Position numbers and translations under genes: made by a program
Assembly (NCBI GenBank): GCA_963755755.1
Contig: CAVWLJ010000012.1
Location: 186,001-250,000, forward strand
Origin: DATKNA01 sp963755755
GTDB lineage: Bacteria > Actinomycetota > Actinomycetes > Actinomycetales > Kineosporiaceae
Length of the DNA: 64,000 bases
Direction of reading: 5' to 3'
In this document: positions 44,322-54,062 of the stretch, piece by piece
Layout: each line of letters opens with the position of its first letter
How positions within the stretch are numbered: position 1 is the stretch's first letter
The notes under the pieces: generated by a model
Databases searched by the model: none
What the model was told of the DNA's origin: nothing
The model's input: only the letters and a program-made list of their open reading frames with translations

Positions 44322-44412
44322 GCCGTCGTTCGTCAATGATCGGCGACACGCCGGCGCTGTCCGCGCGCCGACGCACCAATGACGAACGACGACGCGGCTG
44401 CTGACGAATGAC
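44322..44412. repeat. 66-nt palindromic element, copy 4, plus a diverged half-site
   Basis: GCC-GTCGTTCGTCA at 44322-44335 and TGACGAACGAC at 44380-44390, with a 44-nt spacer containing GGCGACACGCCGG. Twelve bases further is TGACGAATGAC (44402-44412), a diverged extra arm. The element sits just upstream of DUF559 gene B and downstream of the peptidase E stop. The gene-proximal arm again could give a start reading (L/M)-T-N-D. Confidence 0.84.
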
Positions 44413-44433
44413 GGCGGGGCGAGCCGGCGAGAG

Positions 44434-45180
44434 TCAGCGCGGGGGGAGGCGGCGGGGCTCGATCCGGTCCTCCACCGCGCTGCCCTCCATCGCGTCGCGC
44501 TGCACCACGTAGGCGCCGGCTCCGGGCCGTTCGGTGACCGCCTCGACGAGGTCGACGCCGCGGTACACGACGCCGACGCCGTCGTCCGTGCAGTAGGTCA
44601 GCGGCAGGGTGCCGTCGGCCACCAGCCGGTGCACGAGCGGGCGACGCCGGGCCTCCGAGTCGTAGTGCACGCCGTTGCCGTACGGCAGCAGCGCGAGCCC
44701 GTCGGTGACCGCGCGCAGGTCGGGGCCGAAGGAGTCCGTCGTCCCGCCGACGTGCCAGCAGATCGACCCGGCGCTGACCCCGCTGAGCACGACGCCCGCC
44801 TCCCAGGCCCGGCGCATCGCGACGTCGAGGCCGTGCACCCGCCAGACCGCCAGCAGGTTCGCCACCGACCCGCCGCCGACCCAGACGACGTCCTGGTCGA
44901 GCAGGTGACCGGTGACGTCCGCGATGCTCGGCATCGGGAACAGGTGCAGGTGCGACAGCTCGAAACCGACGGCCCGCGCGGCCTCGTCGAGCTCGGCGGC
45001 GAAGGCGCGCTGGTCCCCGCCCGCGGTGCCGAGGTGGCAGATCCGCGGACGCCGCCCGGACACCCCCGACAGCTCCACCGCGTGGTGCACGAGCGGCCCG
45101 AAGTCGAGCCGGCGGCGCCCCTCCGGGTTGAGGAGGTAGCCGCCGGACGTGGCGAGGATCGTCGGCGCGTCAGCGGGCAC
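44434..45180 (-). CDS. peptidase E-like serine peptidase (family S51)
   Basis: A 248-residue protein with the GATase-like fold of dipeptidase E/cyanophycinase relatives. The nucleophile elbow is VVLSGVSAGSICWHVGGTTD near residue 130, with Ser as nucleophile. HLFPMPSIADVTGHLL and VVWVGGGSVANLLAVW lie before it, and GVHYDSEARRRPLVHRLV after. It probably cleaves Asp-X dipeptides in the cytoplasm. ATG 45180 overlaps the FAD oxidoreductase stop by 11 bp, so it is co-translated after that gene. Confidence 0.88.
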   Translation of the reverse strand: MPADAPTILATSGGYLLNPEGRRRLDFGPLVHHAVELSGVSGRRPRICHLGTAGGDQRAFAAELDEAARAVGFELSHLHLFPMPSIADVTGHLLDQDVVWVGGGSVANLLAVWRVHGLDVAMRRAWEAGVVLSGVSAGSICWHVGGTTDSFGPDLRAVTDGLALLPYGNGVHYDSEARRRPLVHRLVADGTLPLTYCTDDGVGVVYRGVDLVEAVTERPGAGAYVVQRDAMEGSAVEDRIEPRRLPPR

Positions 45181-46487
45181 GTGCGGGCTCCGGAGTCGGC
45201 GGCACGCGGACGGCGTCCAGCGGCGGGCGCGGCGGCACCGGCAGGCCGAGATGGTCCAGGACCGCGTCCGCGGCTCGCCGGCCCGAGACGAGCGCGCCCT
45301 GGCTGGACGCCGAGTCGCGGTGGTCCCCGGCGACGAACAGGCCCTCGCCGAGGGCGACCGGGCGCCGGACGTCGAGCGGCGGCGGCATCGCCGTCAGCGC
45401 CTCCGGCAGCGCGTGCGTGCGCAGCAGCGACCAGCGCGCGGTGTCCGCGCCGTAGACGTACCGCAGCTGCGCGCGCACCGCGGCCTCGGTGCCGGCGTCC
45501 CCGGCGTCCCCCAGCACCGTCGTGGCCACGAGCGAGCGCCCGTCGGGGGAGTAGCCGGGCGCGCTGGCACTCAGCACGACGGAGTTCACCACCGGCCCGC
45601 GCGCGTCGCCGTCGAGGTGGAGTTCCGGCGCGGACGTCGGCGGCTCGTCGGCGACGTGCCAGAACGTCGTCAGCCCTCGCGTGGCCGGCACCTCGAGGCC
45701 GAGCAGTGAGCCCGCCGTCGCCGGATCGGTCGCGACGACGACGGCGCGGGCGCGCGAGCTCGCCCTCCGGCGTCCGGATCCGGCCGGGCGCCACCCCGGC
45801 CACCCGGACGCCGGTGCGCACCGACCCCGCGGGGAGCCCGGCGGCGAGCTGGTCGGGGACGGCCTGCAGTCCCTCCGCGGGGACCGAGGGCCGACCCTTC
45901 GCGAACGAGCGGACCAGCAGGTCGACGAAGCGCCGGGAGGTCGCGCCGTCGCGCTCACCGATCACGCCGGCGAGGAAGGGCTCGAGCACCTGGTGCCGCA
46001 GTTCGGCGGTGACGCCGCGGTCGTCGAGGGCATCGCCCCACGGCTCGTCGGGGGCGGCGAGCAGGTCGGCCGGGTGAGCGGTCACGTCGCGGAGCGCCCA
46101 GGCCGCGAACGCGGCGACCTCGCGGGGCGAGCGCAACGTCGCGAGCACCCCGGCGACCGAGCGCGGCAGCCGGCGCGGGGGTGTGCGCCGGGGGTCGGTG
46201 AGCAGGCGGCGGCCGCCACCGGTCGCCACCACCACCCCCGCGGGGAGGGGTTGCAAGCGCAGCGCGCCCAGGTCCAGCACCCGGCGGGCCTCGGGGTAGG
46301 CGGGGTTGAGCAGCTGGAAGCCGCGGTCGCAGCGGAAGCCGTCGACGACGTCGGTGCGGACGCGTCCGCCCACGGCGTCGGCGGCCTCGAGCACGGTGAC
46401 GGCGACCCCGGAGGCCGCCAGCCGGCGCGCGCACGCGAGCCCGGCGAGGCCCGCGCCGACGACGACGACCTCGCCCGCCTCGACCAT
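45170..46487 (-). CDS. FAD-dependent amine-oxidase-type oxidoreductase (frame broken)
   Basis: About 438 residues. The N-terminal dinucleotide fold is EVVVVGAGLAGLACARRLAA and VLEAADAVGGRVRTD, typical of the amine oxidase/protoporphyrinogen oxidase family. The substrate-domain region has FQLLNPAYPEARRVL and GVIGERDGATSRRFVDLLV. After a break near 45755, AVVVATDPATAGSLLGL and the C-terminal FAD motif GLFVAGDHRDSASSQGALVS follow. The GD-x6-GAxxSG end binds FAD. ATG 46487. The substrate is unknown; it forms a unit with peptidase E. Confidence 0.85.
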
Positions 46488-46596
46488 GCGCGAAGGGTAT
46501 CCGCGGCTGTGGACGACGGGCACGCCGAGAGCCCGGATCTAGGCCATAGTGAACGCCGCAAGGATCACGACGGGGGGCGGGGGACGTGGACGACCG

Positions 46597-47887
46597 ATGA
46601 TCGATGCCGGGGCGCCGCCGGCGGTGCCCGGGCTGGTGCTCGACCGTCTCATCGGCGTCGGCGAGCACGGCGAGGTGTGGCGGGCGCTCGACCTCGGCGC
46701 GGTCCGCACGGTCGCGGTGCACGTCGGCAGGCCCGCCGGCGGAGCGGGCGCGGCGGCGCGCGAGGCGGCGCTGCTGCGGCGGGTCGACCACGAGAACGTG
46801 GTCCTGCTGCACTCGGTGCTCGACCTCCCCGACGGCCGGCGCGCCGTCGTCCTCGACCTCGTGCCGGGCGGGGACCTCGCGACGCTCGTGCGCCGGCGGG
46901 GTCCGCTGCCGACCGGGGAGGTGGTCAGTGTGGCGATCGGGCTGGCCCGGGCGCTGGCGCACGTCCACGCGCTCGGCTTCGTGCACGGCCGGCTGTCCGC
47001 GCACGACGTGCTCTTCGCCGCCGACGGCCGCCCGGTCCTCACGGGCCTCGGCATCGGCGCGCTGCTGGCCCCGGCGTCGCCGGCGGGTCCGCCGAGCTAC
47101 CCGACGCCGCCGGACGACGTCCGTGCGCTCGGCGAGGTGCTGCGCTTCGCCCTCACCGGCGGCCGGGCGGGTGCGGCCGTGCCCGGACCGCTGGCGCCGC
47201 TGGTGGCGAGCTGTCTCGCCGCCGACCCGGACGCCCGGCCCTCGCCGACGCGGGTCGGCACGATGGCCTGGGACGCCGCTCCCGGCGTCCCCGTCCTGCT
47301 CGATCCGGTCGAGCAACCGGAAAGATCGCCGCCGTCGTGCAGCCCTCCGGCACCCTCCCGATGCGGTCGGTCGCCCGCCCGCTCGTGGTCGGTGTGGGTG
47401 CCGCTGTCGGCGTCGCGGCTCTCGTCGCGGGCGCCTGGGCGGTGGCTCCACGCTTCTCCGGCGTCCGGCCGGCATCCGTGCCCTCGCCGTCCGCGGCGCC
47501 CGCCGACGGGCTCGACGACGTCCGGGGCCTCGTCGCCGGGCTCGCGGCGGCCCGGGCTCGGGCGATGGCCGACCGCGACGTGCCCGCGCTCGCCGCCGTG
47601 GACGCGCCGGGCTCGTCGGCCCTCGCCGCCGACAGCGCGTTCATCGCGCGGCTGCGCGCGGCCGGGGTCATCCTGCGCGGGCTGCGCTTCGCCGTGACCG
47701 ACGCGGGGGTCGTCGAGGTGAGCGGCGACGCCGCCAGCCGTGCAGCCCGCGTCGCGACGTCGGCCTACGTCGAGGTGCGCCGCGGACGGATCGGTCGCGC
47801 GACGGGTCGCCGCCGGGACGCCGAGGAACGGTCCGGCTGGCGCTGCTGCGAACGCCCGACGGCTGGCGGATCACGACGGACGGGTGA
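46597..47887 (+). CDS. membrane-anchored pseudokinase (frame broken)
   Basis: About 430 residues. The N-terminal 240 residues have the Ser/Thr kinase fold (LVLDRLIGVGEHGEVWRALD, HENVVLLHSVLD, LARALAHVHALGFVHGRLSA). Key residues are missing, though: the VAIK Lys is His (VAVHVGR), the HRD loop is HGRLSAHDV, and DFG is replaced by TGLGIG. It is probably inactive and acts as a scaffold. After a break near 47322 a membrane helix follows (VVGVGAAVGVAALVAGAWAV), then an extracytoplasmic domain (DDVRGLVAGLAAARARAMAD). Another break near 47800 precedes the end (LRTPDGWRITTDG). ATG 46597 is used; GTG 46549 is possible. Confidence 0.72.
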
Positions 47888-47891
47888 GGGA

Positions 47892-48788
47892 TCAGTCCCG
47901 CTGCAGCGTCCACCGGGCGGCGTCGTCGAGGGTGGCATGCCGGAACGCGTATCCCTCGGCCAGCAGCCTGCGGGGGAGCTCGCGCTGACTCGAGAGGACG
48001 TCGTCGGAGAACTCGCCGAGCACGATGCGCAGGCCGAACCGGGGCGCCGGCAGCAGGGCCGGGCGGTGCGCGGCGGCGCGCGAGGGCCTTCATGACCTCG
48101 CGCTGGGGGGCCGGGTTCGGCGCGGAGAGGTTGACCGGACCGGACACCTCGTGGGTGAGCAGGAACACGATGGCGCCGACCTCGTCCTCGAGCGTGATCC
48201 ACGGCCACCACTGCCGGCCGCTGCCCAGTGGACCGGCCGAGACCGAGCTTGAGCAGCGGCAGGATGCGGCCGAACGCGCCGCCGCGAGGGCGACATCACG
48301 AGTCCCGTCCGGATCGTCGCGACCCGGACGCCGGCCGCGGACGCCGGTTCGGTCTCCGCCTCCCAGGCGCGTACGACGTCGGCGAGGAACCCGTGGCCGC
48401 CGGGCGACTCCTCGGTCAGCTCCTCGTCGCCGCGGTCGCCGTAGAAGCCGACGGCCGATCCGCTGACGAGCACCCGCGGCAGCGGGTCCAGCGAGGTGAG
48501 GGCCTTCACCAGGGTCCGGGTGCCGAGGACGCGGGAGTCGCGGATCACCCGCTTGTAGTCCTCGGTCCACCGCTTGTCGCCGACGCCGGCGCCGGCCAGG
48601 TGGACCGCCGCCTCCACGCCGGCGAGCCGCTCGACGTCGACCGTCCCGGCCTCCGGGTCCCACGCCACCTCGTCCGGACGCCGGGGCGCGTGACGCACCA
48701 GGCGGACGACGTCGTGGCCCGCCTGGTGCAGGCGTGTGACGAGGGCGGTTCCGATGAGACCGGTCGAGCCGGTGACGGCGATCTTCAC
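47892..48788 (-). CDS. TIGR01777 family epimerase (frame broken)
   Basis: About 298 residues. Rossmann start VKIAVTGSTGLIGTALVTRL, then VDVERLAGVEAAVHLAGAGV, KRVIRDSRVLGTRTLVKAL and VLVSGSAVGFYGDRGDEELT, all family hallmarks. After breaks near 48288, 48245 and 48075 come WWPWITLEDEVGAIVFLLTH, VNLSAPNPAPQREVMKALA and the DUF1731 end RELPRRLLAEGYAFRH. The family has no settled substrate; a cell-division-inhibitor label is historical. GTG 48788. It converges on the pseudokinase gene. Confidence 0.82.
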
Positions 48789-48847
48789 GCACCCATCGTC
48801 GCCAAAGCGGCCCCGCGCCGCCCGTCGAACCCGGCCGCACCCCGCCC

Positions 48848-48913
48848 TGATCATGCACTCCGGTCCATCCCGGAGTGCATGATCGCCGGAGTGCATGATC
48901 AGCGGAAAAGGGG
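48848..48913. repeat. TGCATGATC repeat array 1 (after sucB)
   Basis: Two direct copies of CGGAGTGCATGATC (48871-48884 and 48887-48900, 16-bp spacing) plus one inverted copy (48849-48863). The inverted and first direct copies make a perfect 15-bp stem with a 6-nt loop. The array starts right after the sucB stop (minus strand) and ends in GATCAGCGGAAAAGGGG, a boundary seen in the other two arrays. It may act as a transcription end. Confidence 0.75.
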
Positions 48914-50835
48914 TCAGACGCCGAGGTCGGCGTCGAAGGCCCCCTCCTCGAGGCGCTGCTTGACGGCGACGAGGAAGCGCGCGGCGTCCGCGCCGTCGAC
49001 CAGCCGGTGGTCGTAGGTCATCGCGAGGTACACCATCGACCGGATCGCGATCGTCTCGCCGCCGTCCACGTCCGTGACGACGACCGGACGCTTCACGACG
49101 GCGCCGGTGCCGAGGATCCCGACCTGCGGCTGGTTGATGATCGGGGTGTCGAAGAGCGCCCCGCGGCTGCCGGTGTTCGTGAGCGTGAAGGTGCCGCCGC
49201 CCAGCTCGTCCGGAGTGATCTTGTTGCGGCGGGTGCGGTCGGCCAGGTCGGCGATCTTCCGGGCGATGCCGGCGATGTTGAGGTCGCCGGCGTTCCGGAT
49301 GACCGGCACGAGCAGACCGCGCTCGGTGTCGACGGCGACGCCGAGGTTCTCCTCGGCGTGGTAGACGATCTGGTCGTCCTCGATGCTCGCGTTGACCACC
49401 GGGTACTGCTTGAGCGCCTCGACGGCGGCCAGCGCGAAGAACGGCAGGAACGACAGCTTGACGCCCTCGCGCGCCTCGAAGTCGCGCTTGGCCCGGTCCC
49501 GCAGCCGGGCGATCTTGGTCACGTCGACCTCGACCACCGTGGTCAGCTGCGCGGAGACCTGCAGCGACTCGACCATGCGCTGGGCGATGACGCGGCGCAG
49601 GCGGGTCATCTTCTCCGTGGTCCCGCGCAGCGCGGAGACGTCACGGCCGCCGGCGGCCGCGGGTGCGGAGGCGGCGGACGGGGCCGGGGCAGCAGCCGGA
49701 GCGGGCGGCGCCTGCTTCGCCTTCGCGGCGTCGAGCACGTCCTGCTTGCGGATCCGGCCGCCGACGCCGGTGCCGGTGATCGTCGAGAGGTCGACGCCGT
49801 GCTCGTTCGCCAGCCGGCGGACCAGCGGCGTCAGGTAGCTCGACGGGTCCCCGGACTGACCGTTCGGCGCCTCGTGCGCGGGCTGGCGCACCGGCGGCTC
49901 GGGGGCACGCTCGGCCTGCGCCGCCTGCATCTCGGCAGGCCCGGACGGGGGTCCGGAGACAGGCGCCGGGCTCGGGCCGGGGTAGGTCTCGAGGTCCTCG
50001 TCGTCCTCCTGCGCCGGGGCCGACGGCCGGGGAGCCGCCGCGGGAGCAGGTGCCGGAGCAGGCCGCGGCGCGGGGGGAGCGGGCGGTGCGGGGGGTGCGG
50101 CCGGCTCGGCGGGCGCCGACTGCGCGGCGGCGGAGCGGGGGCGGGCGCCGCCGGAGCGGATGCCGAGCCGCCGACGATGGCGAGGTCGGCGCCGACGGCC
50201 ACCGTCTCGTCCTCGCCGACGAGGATCTTGCGGACGACGCCCGCGACCGGCGAGGGGATCTCGGTGTCGACCTTGTCGGTGGACACCTCGAGGAGCGGCT
50301 CGTCGACCTCGACGTTGTCGCCCTCCTGCTTGAGCCAGCGCGTCACGGTGCCCTCGGTGACGCTCTCCCCGAGGGCCGGCATCTGCACGCGCTCGCCGTC
50401 GTCGCCCGCCGGGGCCGTGCCCGCGTGCGGCTGCTCGGCCGGCTGCTCGACCTCGGTCGACGACGGCCGCACCGGCGGCGCGTCGACCTCGGGCGTCGAC
50501 ACGGTCGACTCCGCCTGCACGCGGTCGGCGGCGGGCTCGGTGCGCTCGGGCAGGCTCTGCGCGGGCTCGCTCTGCGCCGCGGACTGGCCGTTCGCCGAGC
50601 CGTCGTCGATCACCGCGAGGGCGGTGCCGACGGCGACGGTCTCGTCCTCGCTCACGAGGATCTGCTGGAGGACGCCGGCGACCGGCGAGGGGATCTCGGT
50701 GTCGACCTTGTCCGTCGACACCTCGAGCAGCGGCTCGTCGACGTCGACGTGCTCGCCGACCTGCTTGAGCCACCGCGTGACGGTGCCCTCGGTCACGCTC
50801 TCGCCGAGGGCCGGCATCTGCACGGAGTCGGACAT
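48914..50835 (-). CDS. sucB: 2-oxoglutarate dehydrogenase-type E2, dihydrolipoyl acyltransferase (frame broken)
   Basis: About 640 residues. Two tandem lipoyl domains are nearly the same (MPALGESVTEGTVTRWLKQ; lipoylated Lys in LEVSTDKVDTEIPSPVAG). They are joined by Glu/Pro/Ala-rich linkers. The E1/E3-binding domain is SYLTPLVRRLANEHGVDLST, and the catalytic core ends LAMTYDHRLVDGADAARFL with the catalytic His-Asp. The frame breaks near 50140 in an Ala/Pro/G/C-rich linker by one extra base. The E2 transfers succinyl (or another acyl) to CoA within the 2-oxo acid dehydrogenase complex. ATG 50835; lpdA (E3) lies 107 bp upstream on the same strand. Confidence 0.93.
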
Positions 50836-50941
50836 CTCTGGCCAGTTCCCCTTCGTCGGTCGTTGGCAGCTCAGCTCGGCGGGAGGCCGCCGGATGCTCG
50901 GGTCAGTCTGCCGCTGTGCGGCTCAGTTCTCCTGCAACCGA

Positions 50942-52342
50942 TCAGTGGACGTGCAGCGGCTTGCCGGCCAGGGCCAGGTGCGCCTCGCCCATCGCCTCGT
51001 TCTGGGTCGGGTGCGCGTGCACGAGCTGGGCGACCTCCTCGGGCAACGCCTCCCAGTTCACGATGAGCTGGGCCTCGCCGACCTGCTCGCCCATCCGCGC
51101 GCCGACCATGTGGACGCCGACGACGGGGCCGTCCTTCTGCCGGACGAGCTTGACGAAGCCGGTCGTCGCGAGGATCTGGCTCTTGCCGTTGCCCCCGAGG
51201 TTGTACTCGTACGCCTCCACGGCGTCCGCGCCGTACTGCTCGCGCGCCTGCGCCTCGGTGATGCCCACCGAGGCGATCTCGGGGTCGCAGTACGTGACGC
51301 GCGGGATGCCGGACTCGACGATCGGCGCCGGCTCCAGGCCGGCGATCTGCTCGGCGATGAAGATGCCCTGCTGGAAGCCGCGGTGCGCGAGCTGCAGGCC
51401 CGGCACGATGTCGCCGACCGCGTAGACGTTCGGGAGGTTGGTCCGCAGCCGCTCGTCGGTGAGGACGAAGCCGCGGTCCATCCGGACGCCGACCTCCTCG
51501 TAGCCGAAGCCGGCGGCGTTCGGCCCGCGTCCGACGGCGACGAGGAGGATGTCGGCCTCGATCGTCTCGCCGGACTCCAGGCTCACGGTGACGCCGGTGT
51601 CCGTCTGCTGCGCCCCGGAGAACCGGACGCCGGTCTTGAAGGCGATCTTGCGGCGGCGGAACGCCCGCTCCAGCGCCTTGGAGCACGCCTCGTCCTCGTT
51701 GGCGACCAGCCGGGGCAGCGCCTCGACGATCGTGACCTCGCTGCCGAAGCTCTTGAACACGCTCGCGAACTCGACGCCGATGACGCCGCCACCGAGGACG
51801 ACGACCCGGTTCGGCACGTAGTCGAGGGTCAGGGCCTGGTCGCTCGTCATGATCCGGCCGCCGATCTCCAGGCCGGGCAGCGTGCGCGCGTAGGAGCCGG
51901 TCGCGAGCACGACGTTGCGCCCGCGCAGCCGGCGGCCGCCGACGTCGACGGTGTCCGCGGCGACGAGCCGCCCCTCGCCCTCGACGACCTCGATGCCGCG
52001 GGTCTTCACCAGACCCGCCAGGCCCTTGTACAGGCGGCCGACGACGCCGTCCTTGTACTTGTTGACCCCGGTCATGTCGATGCCCTCGAGCGAGGTCCGG
52101 ACGCCGAACTGCTCGCTCTCCCGGGTGTGGTCGGCGATCTCCGCGGCGTGCAGGAGGGCCTTCGTCGGGATGCACCCGCGGTGCAGGCAGGTGCCACCGA
52201 CCTTGTCCTTCTCCACCATCGCGACGGAGAGGTCGAGCTCGGCCGCACGCAGCGCTGCGGCGTAGCCGCCGCTGCCCGCGCCGAGGATGACGACGTCGTA
52301 CACCTTCTCGCCGTTGCTCGAGGCGGCGGTGGACTCGGACAC
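50942..52342 (-). CDS. lpdA: dihydrolipoyl dehydrogenase
   Basis: A 466-residue E3 flavoprotein that reoxidises dihydrolipoyl groups with NAD+. FAD-binding start YDVVILGAGSGGYAAALRAA, redox-active Cys pair GGTCLHRGCIPTKALLHAAE, NAD domain VVVLGGGVIGVEFASVFKSF, second FAD block VYAVGDIVPGLQLAHRGFQQ and the active-site His-Glu in VHAHPTQNEAMGEAHL are all present. ATG 52342 (first residues MSESTAASSNGEKVYD). The frame is intact. It is upstream of sucB on the same strand and likely co-transcribed, supplying E3 to the E2. Confidence 0.96.
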   Translation of the reverse strand: MSESTAASSNGEKVYDVVILGAGSGGYAAALRAAELDLSVAMVEKDKVGGTCLHRGCIPTKALLHAAEIADHTRESEQFGVRTSLEGIDMTGVNKYKDGVVGRLYKGLAGLVKTRGIEVVEGEGRLVAADTVDVGGRRLRGRNVVLATGSYARTLPGLEIGGRIMTSDQALTLDYVPNRVVVLGGGVIGVEFASVFKSFGSEVTIVEALPRLVANEDEACSKALERAFRRRKIAFKTGVRFSGAQQTDTGVTVSLESGETIEADILLVAVGRGPNAAGFGYEEVGVRMDRGFVLTDERLRTNLPNVYAVGDIVPGLQLAHRGFQQGIFIAEQIAGLEPAPIVESGIPRVTYCDPEIASVGITEAQAREQYGADAVEAYEYNLGGNGKSQILATTGFVKLVRQKDGPVVGVHMVGARMGEQVGEAQLIVNWEALPEEVAQLVHAHPTQNEAMGEAHLALAGKPLHVH

Positions 52343-52528
52343 GGGCGCTCCCTTGCGATTCCTCTACCTGCAGGCTGCCGACGCCATCCTGTCATTCCTT
52401 CGTCGCGTTCGGCGCGGTGCCTCCCGCCCGTCGGGTCGGGCGGGGAACGCGAACGGCGCCTCGCGCGTCACCACACCAGCGGAGACCTCGCACTCCAGGC
52501 ACGGCGAGGGGCGGCACGAGGGAGCGGG

Positions 52529-52861
52529 ATGGGACTGTTCGGACGGCTGCGGGCGGGGACGGCGACGCGGAGCGAGCGCCGGCAGGAGCTCGACGACGTC
52601 CGCCGCCACCTCGAGGAGTTCGTGCGGACCCGGGTCGGCGTCGAGGCCTTCATCGAGCCGCGCACCACCGTGACGCCGCCGACGGTGCTGCTCGTCGCCT
52701 CGTCGGGGGAGTGGACCCGCCGCCGGGTGACCGACCCCAAGATCGTGCAGGGCCTCGCGGACCAGCTGCGCGTGCCGGTCTACGACGTCCGGCTCGTCGG
52801 CTACCCGAAGCGGATGCGCGACTGGAACGAGCGGCACCGGCCGCCGCGCGGCGTCGACTAG
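52529..52861 (+). CDS. conserved small hypothetical protein
   Basis: A 110-residue protein: RRQELDDVRRHLEEFVRTRV, GVEAFIEPRTTVTPPTVLLV, then ASSGEWTRRRVTDPKIVQG and VPVYDVRLVGYPKRMRDWNE. This looks like a short conserved actinobacterial family with one alpha/beta domain. Function unknown. ATG 52529 follows GGGAGCGGG. It is divergent from lpdA, and its stop overlaps the menC stop by 4 bp on the opposite strand. Confidence 0.68.
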   Translation: MGLFGRLRAGTATRSERRQELDDVRRHLEEFVRTRVGVEAFIEPRTTVTPPTVLLVASSGEWTRRRVTDPKIVQGLADQLRVPVYDVRLVGYPKRMRDWNERHRPPRGVD

Positions 52862-53937
52862 GCCGACGGGTTCGGCCGGGCCAGCCGCAGCCGGAGCGTC
52901 GCCTGGGCACGGCGGAGCCGGTCGATCCACCACTCCCGGCGGGCGGGGTCGGGCTGCTCCCACCGCGCCAGGGCCGCGGCGTCCGGTACGGGTGGGCCCG
53001 CCGGGACCGGGAGAAAGCCGTCGGTGAGCACGACCGGGCGGGCGACGAGATCGCCGGCGAGCAGCGCGAGGGTGCCGACCCCGCACGCGAGCTCGAGCCG
53101 GGGGAGCGCGCCGGCGAGTGCCAGCTCTGCCGCCAGCCCGACGCTGGTCTCGAGCGCGGACGACACGACGACGGGCACCTGTGCCAGCGCCTCCACCTGC
53201 TCCGCGACGGCGAGCGAGCGCCGCACGCCGCCCAGCGGCGTGCACTTGACGACGGCGACATCGGCGGCGCCCGCGCGGGCGACGGCGAGCGGGTCCTCGG
53301 CGCGCCGGATCGACTCGTCCGCGGCGACCGGCACGTGCGACCGGCGCCGGACCTCCGCGAGCTCGGCGACGGTGGCGCACGGCTGCTCGGCGTACTGCAG
53401 GCCGCGTGCCACCTCGTCGAGCACCCCGAGCGCGAGCACGGCGGCCTCCACGCTCCAGCGGCCGTTCGCGTCGACGCGGACGTGCCCCCCGGGGCCCAGC
53501 GCGTCGCGCACCGCCGCCACCCGGTCGGCGTCCGCGGCGAGGGAGTCGTCGGTGTCCGCCACCTTGACCTTCGCCGTCCGGCAGCCCGAGCGGAGCACCA
53601 GCTCGTGGGCGCGCTCGGGGCCCACGGCGGGCACGATGGCGTTGACCGGCACCAGGTCCCGCACGCGTGCGGGCCAGCCGAGCCACGCCGCCTCCAGCGC
53701 GGTCGCGAGCCAGACGGCGGCCACCGCGTCGTCGTACTCCTCGAACGGGCAGAAGTCTCCCCACCCGCGCGGCCCCTCGACGAGGATGCCCTCGCGCACC
53801 GTGATGCCCCGGAAACGTTCGGTCATGGGCACCGCGTAGACGTGCACGGCGGACGCCGGTATCTCCGGAACCTCCGCGAGGTCCGCGGGGAAGGGCGGCG
53901 GCGTGTCGGGATGTGCCGAACCGGTCACGAGCCGCAC
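52858..53937 (-). CDS. menC: o-succinylbenzoate synthase
   Basis: About 359 residues of the enolase superfamily, catalysing dehydration of SHCHC to o-succinylbenzoate in menaquinone synthesis. Capping-domain signature YAVPMTERFRGITVREGILV and GWGDFCPFEEYDD; catalytic Lys in TAKVKVADTD; metal ligands in HVRVDANGRW, LQYAEQP and VAADESI; the final Lys in VVKCTPLGGV. GTG 53937 is the longest start; GTG 53847 (VHVYAVPMTE) is equally likely and would match short MenC proteins. Its stop overlaps that of the neighbour at 52529. No other men genes are in the window. Confidence 0.9.
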   Translation of the reverse strand: MRLVTGSAHPDTPPPFPADLAEVPEIPASAVHVYAVPMTERFRGITVREGILVEGPRGWGDFCPFEEYDDAVAAVWLATALEAAWLGWPARVRDLVPVNAIVPAVGPERAHELVLRSGCRTAKVKVADTDDSLAADADRVAAVRDALGPGGHVRVDANGRWSVEAAVLALGVLDEVARGLQYAEQPCATVAELAEVRRRSHVPVAADESIRRAEDPLAVARAGAADVAVVKCTPLGGVRRSLAVAEQVEALAQVPVVVSSALETSVGLAAELALAGALPRLELACGVGTLALLAGDLVARPVVLTDGFLPVPAGPPVPDAAALARWEQPDPARREWWIDRLRRAQATLRLRLARPNPSA

Positions 53938-54062
53938 CTTAGAGGGTGAAGCGTTACCGAATCGTCCTTGACCTGCGCAAGTAGGGGCACGGACGATGAA
54001 TCGCTGCGGAGGCGGCGGCCGGCGAGGGCGGAGAGGACCTCACCGGCGGCGAGGGGGCTGGC

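Noticed and set aside
49007..52861. 1,284-codon plus-strand frame over sucB and lpdA
   Set aside because: Only its last 110 codons (from 52529) look like a real protein; the rest is antisense to sucB and lpdA.
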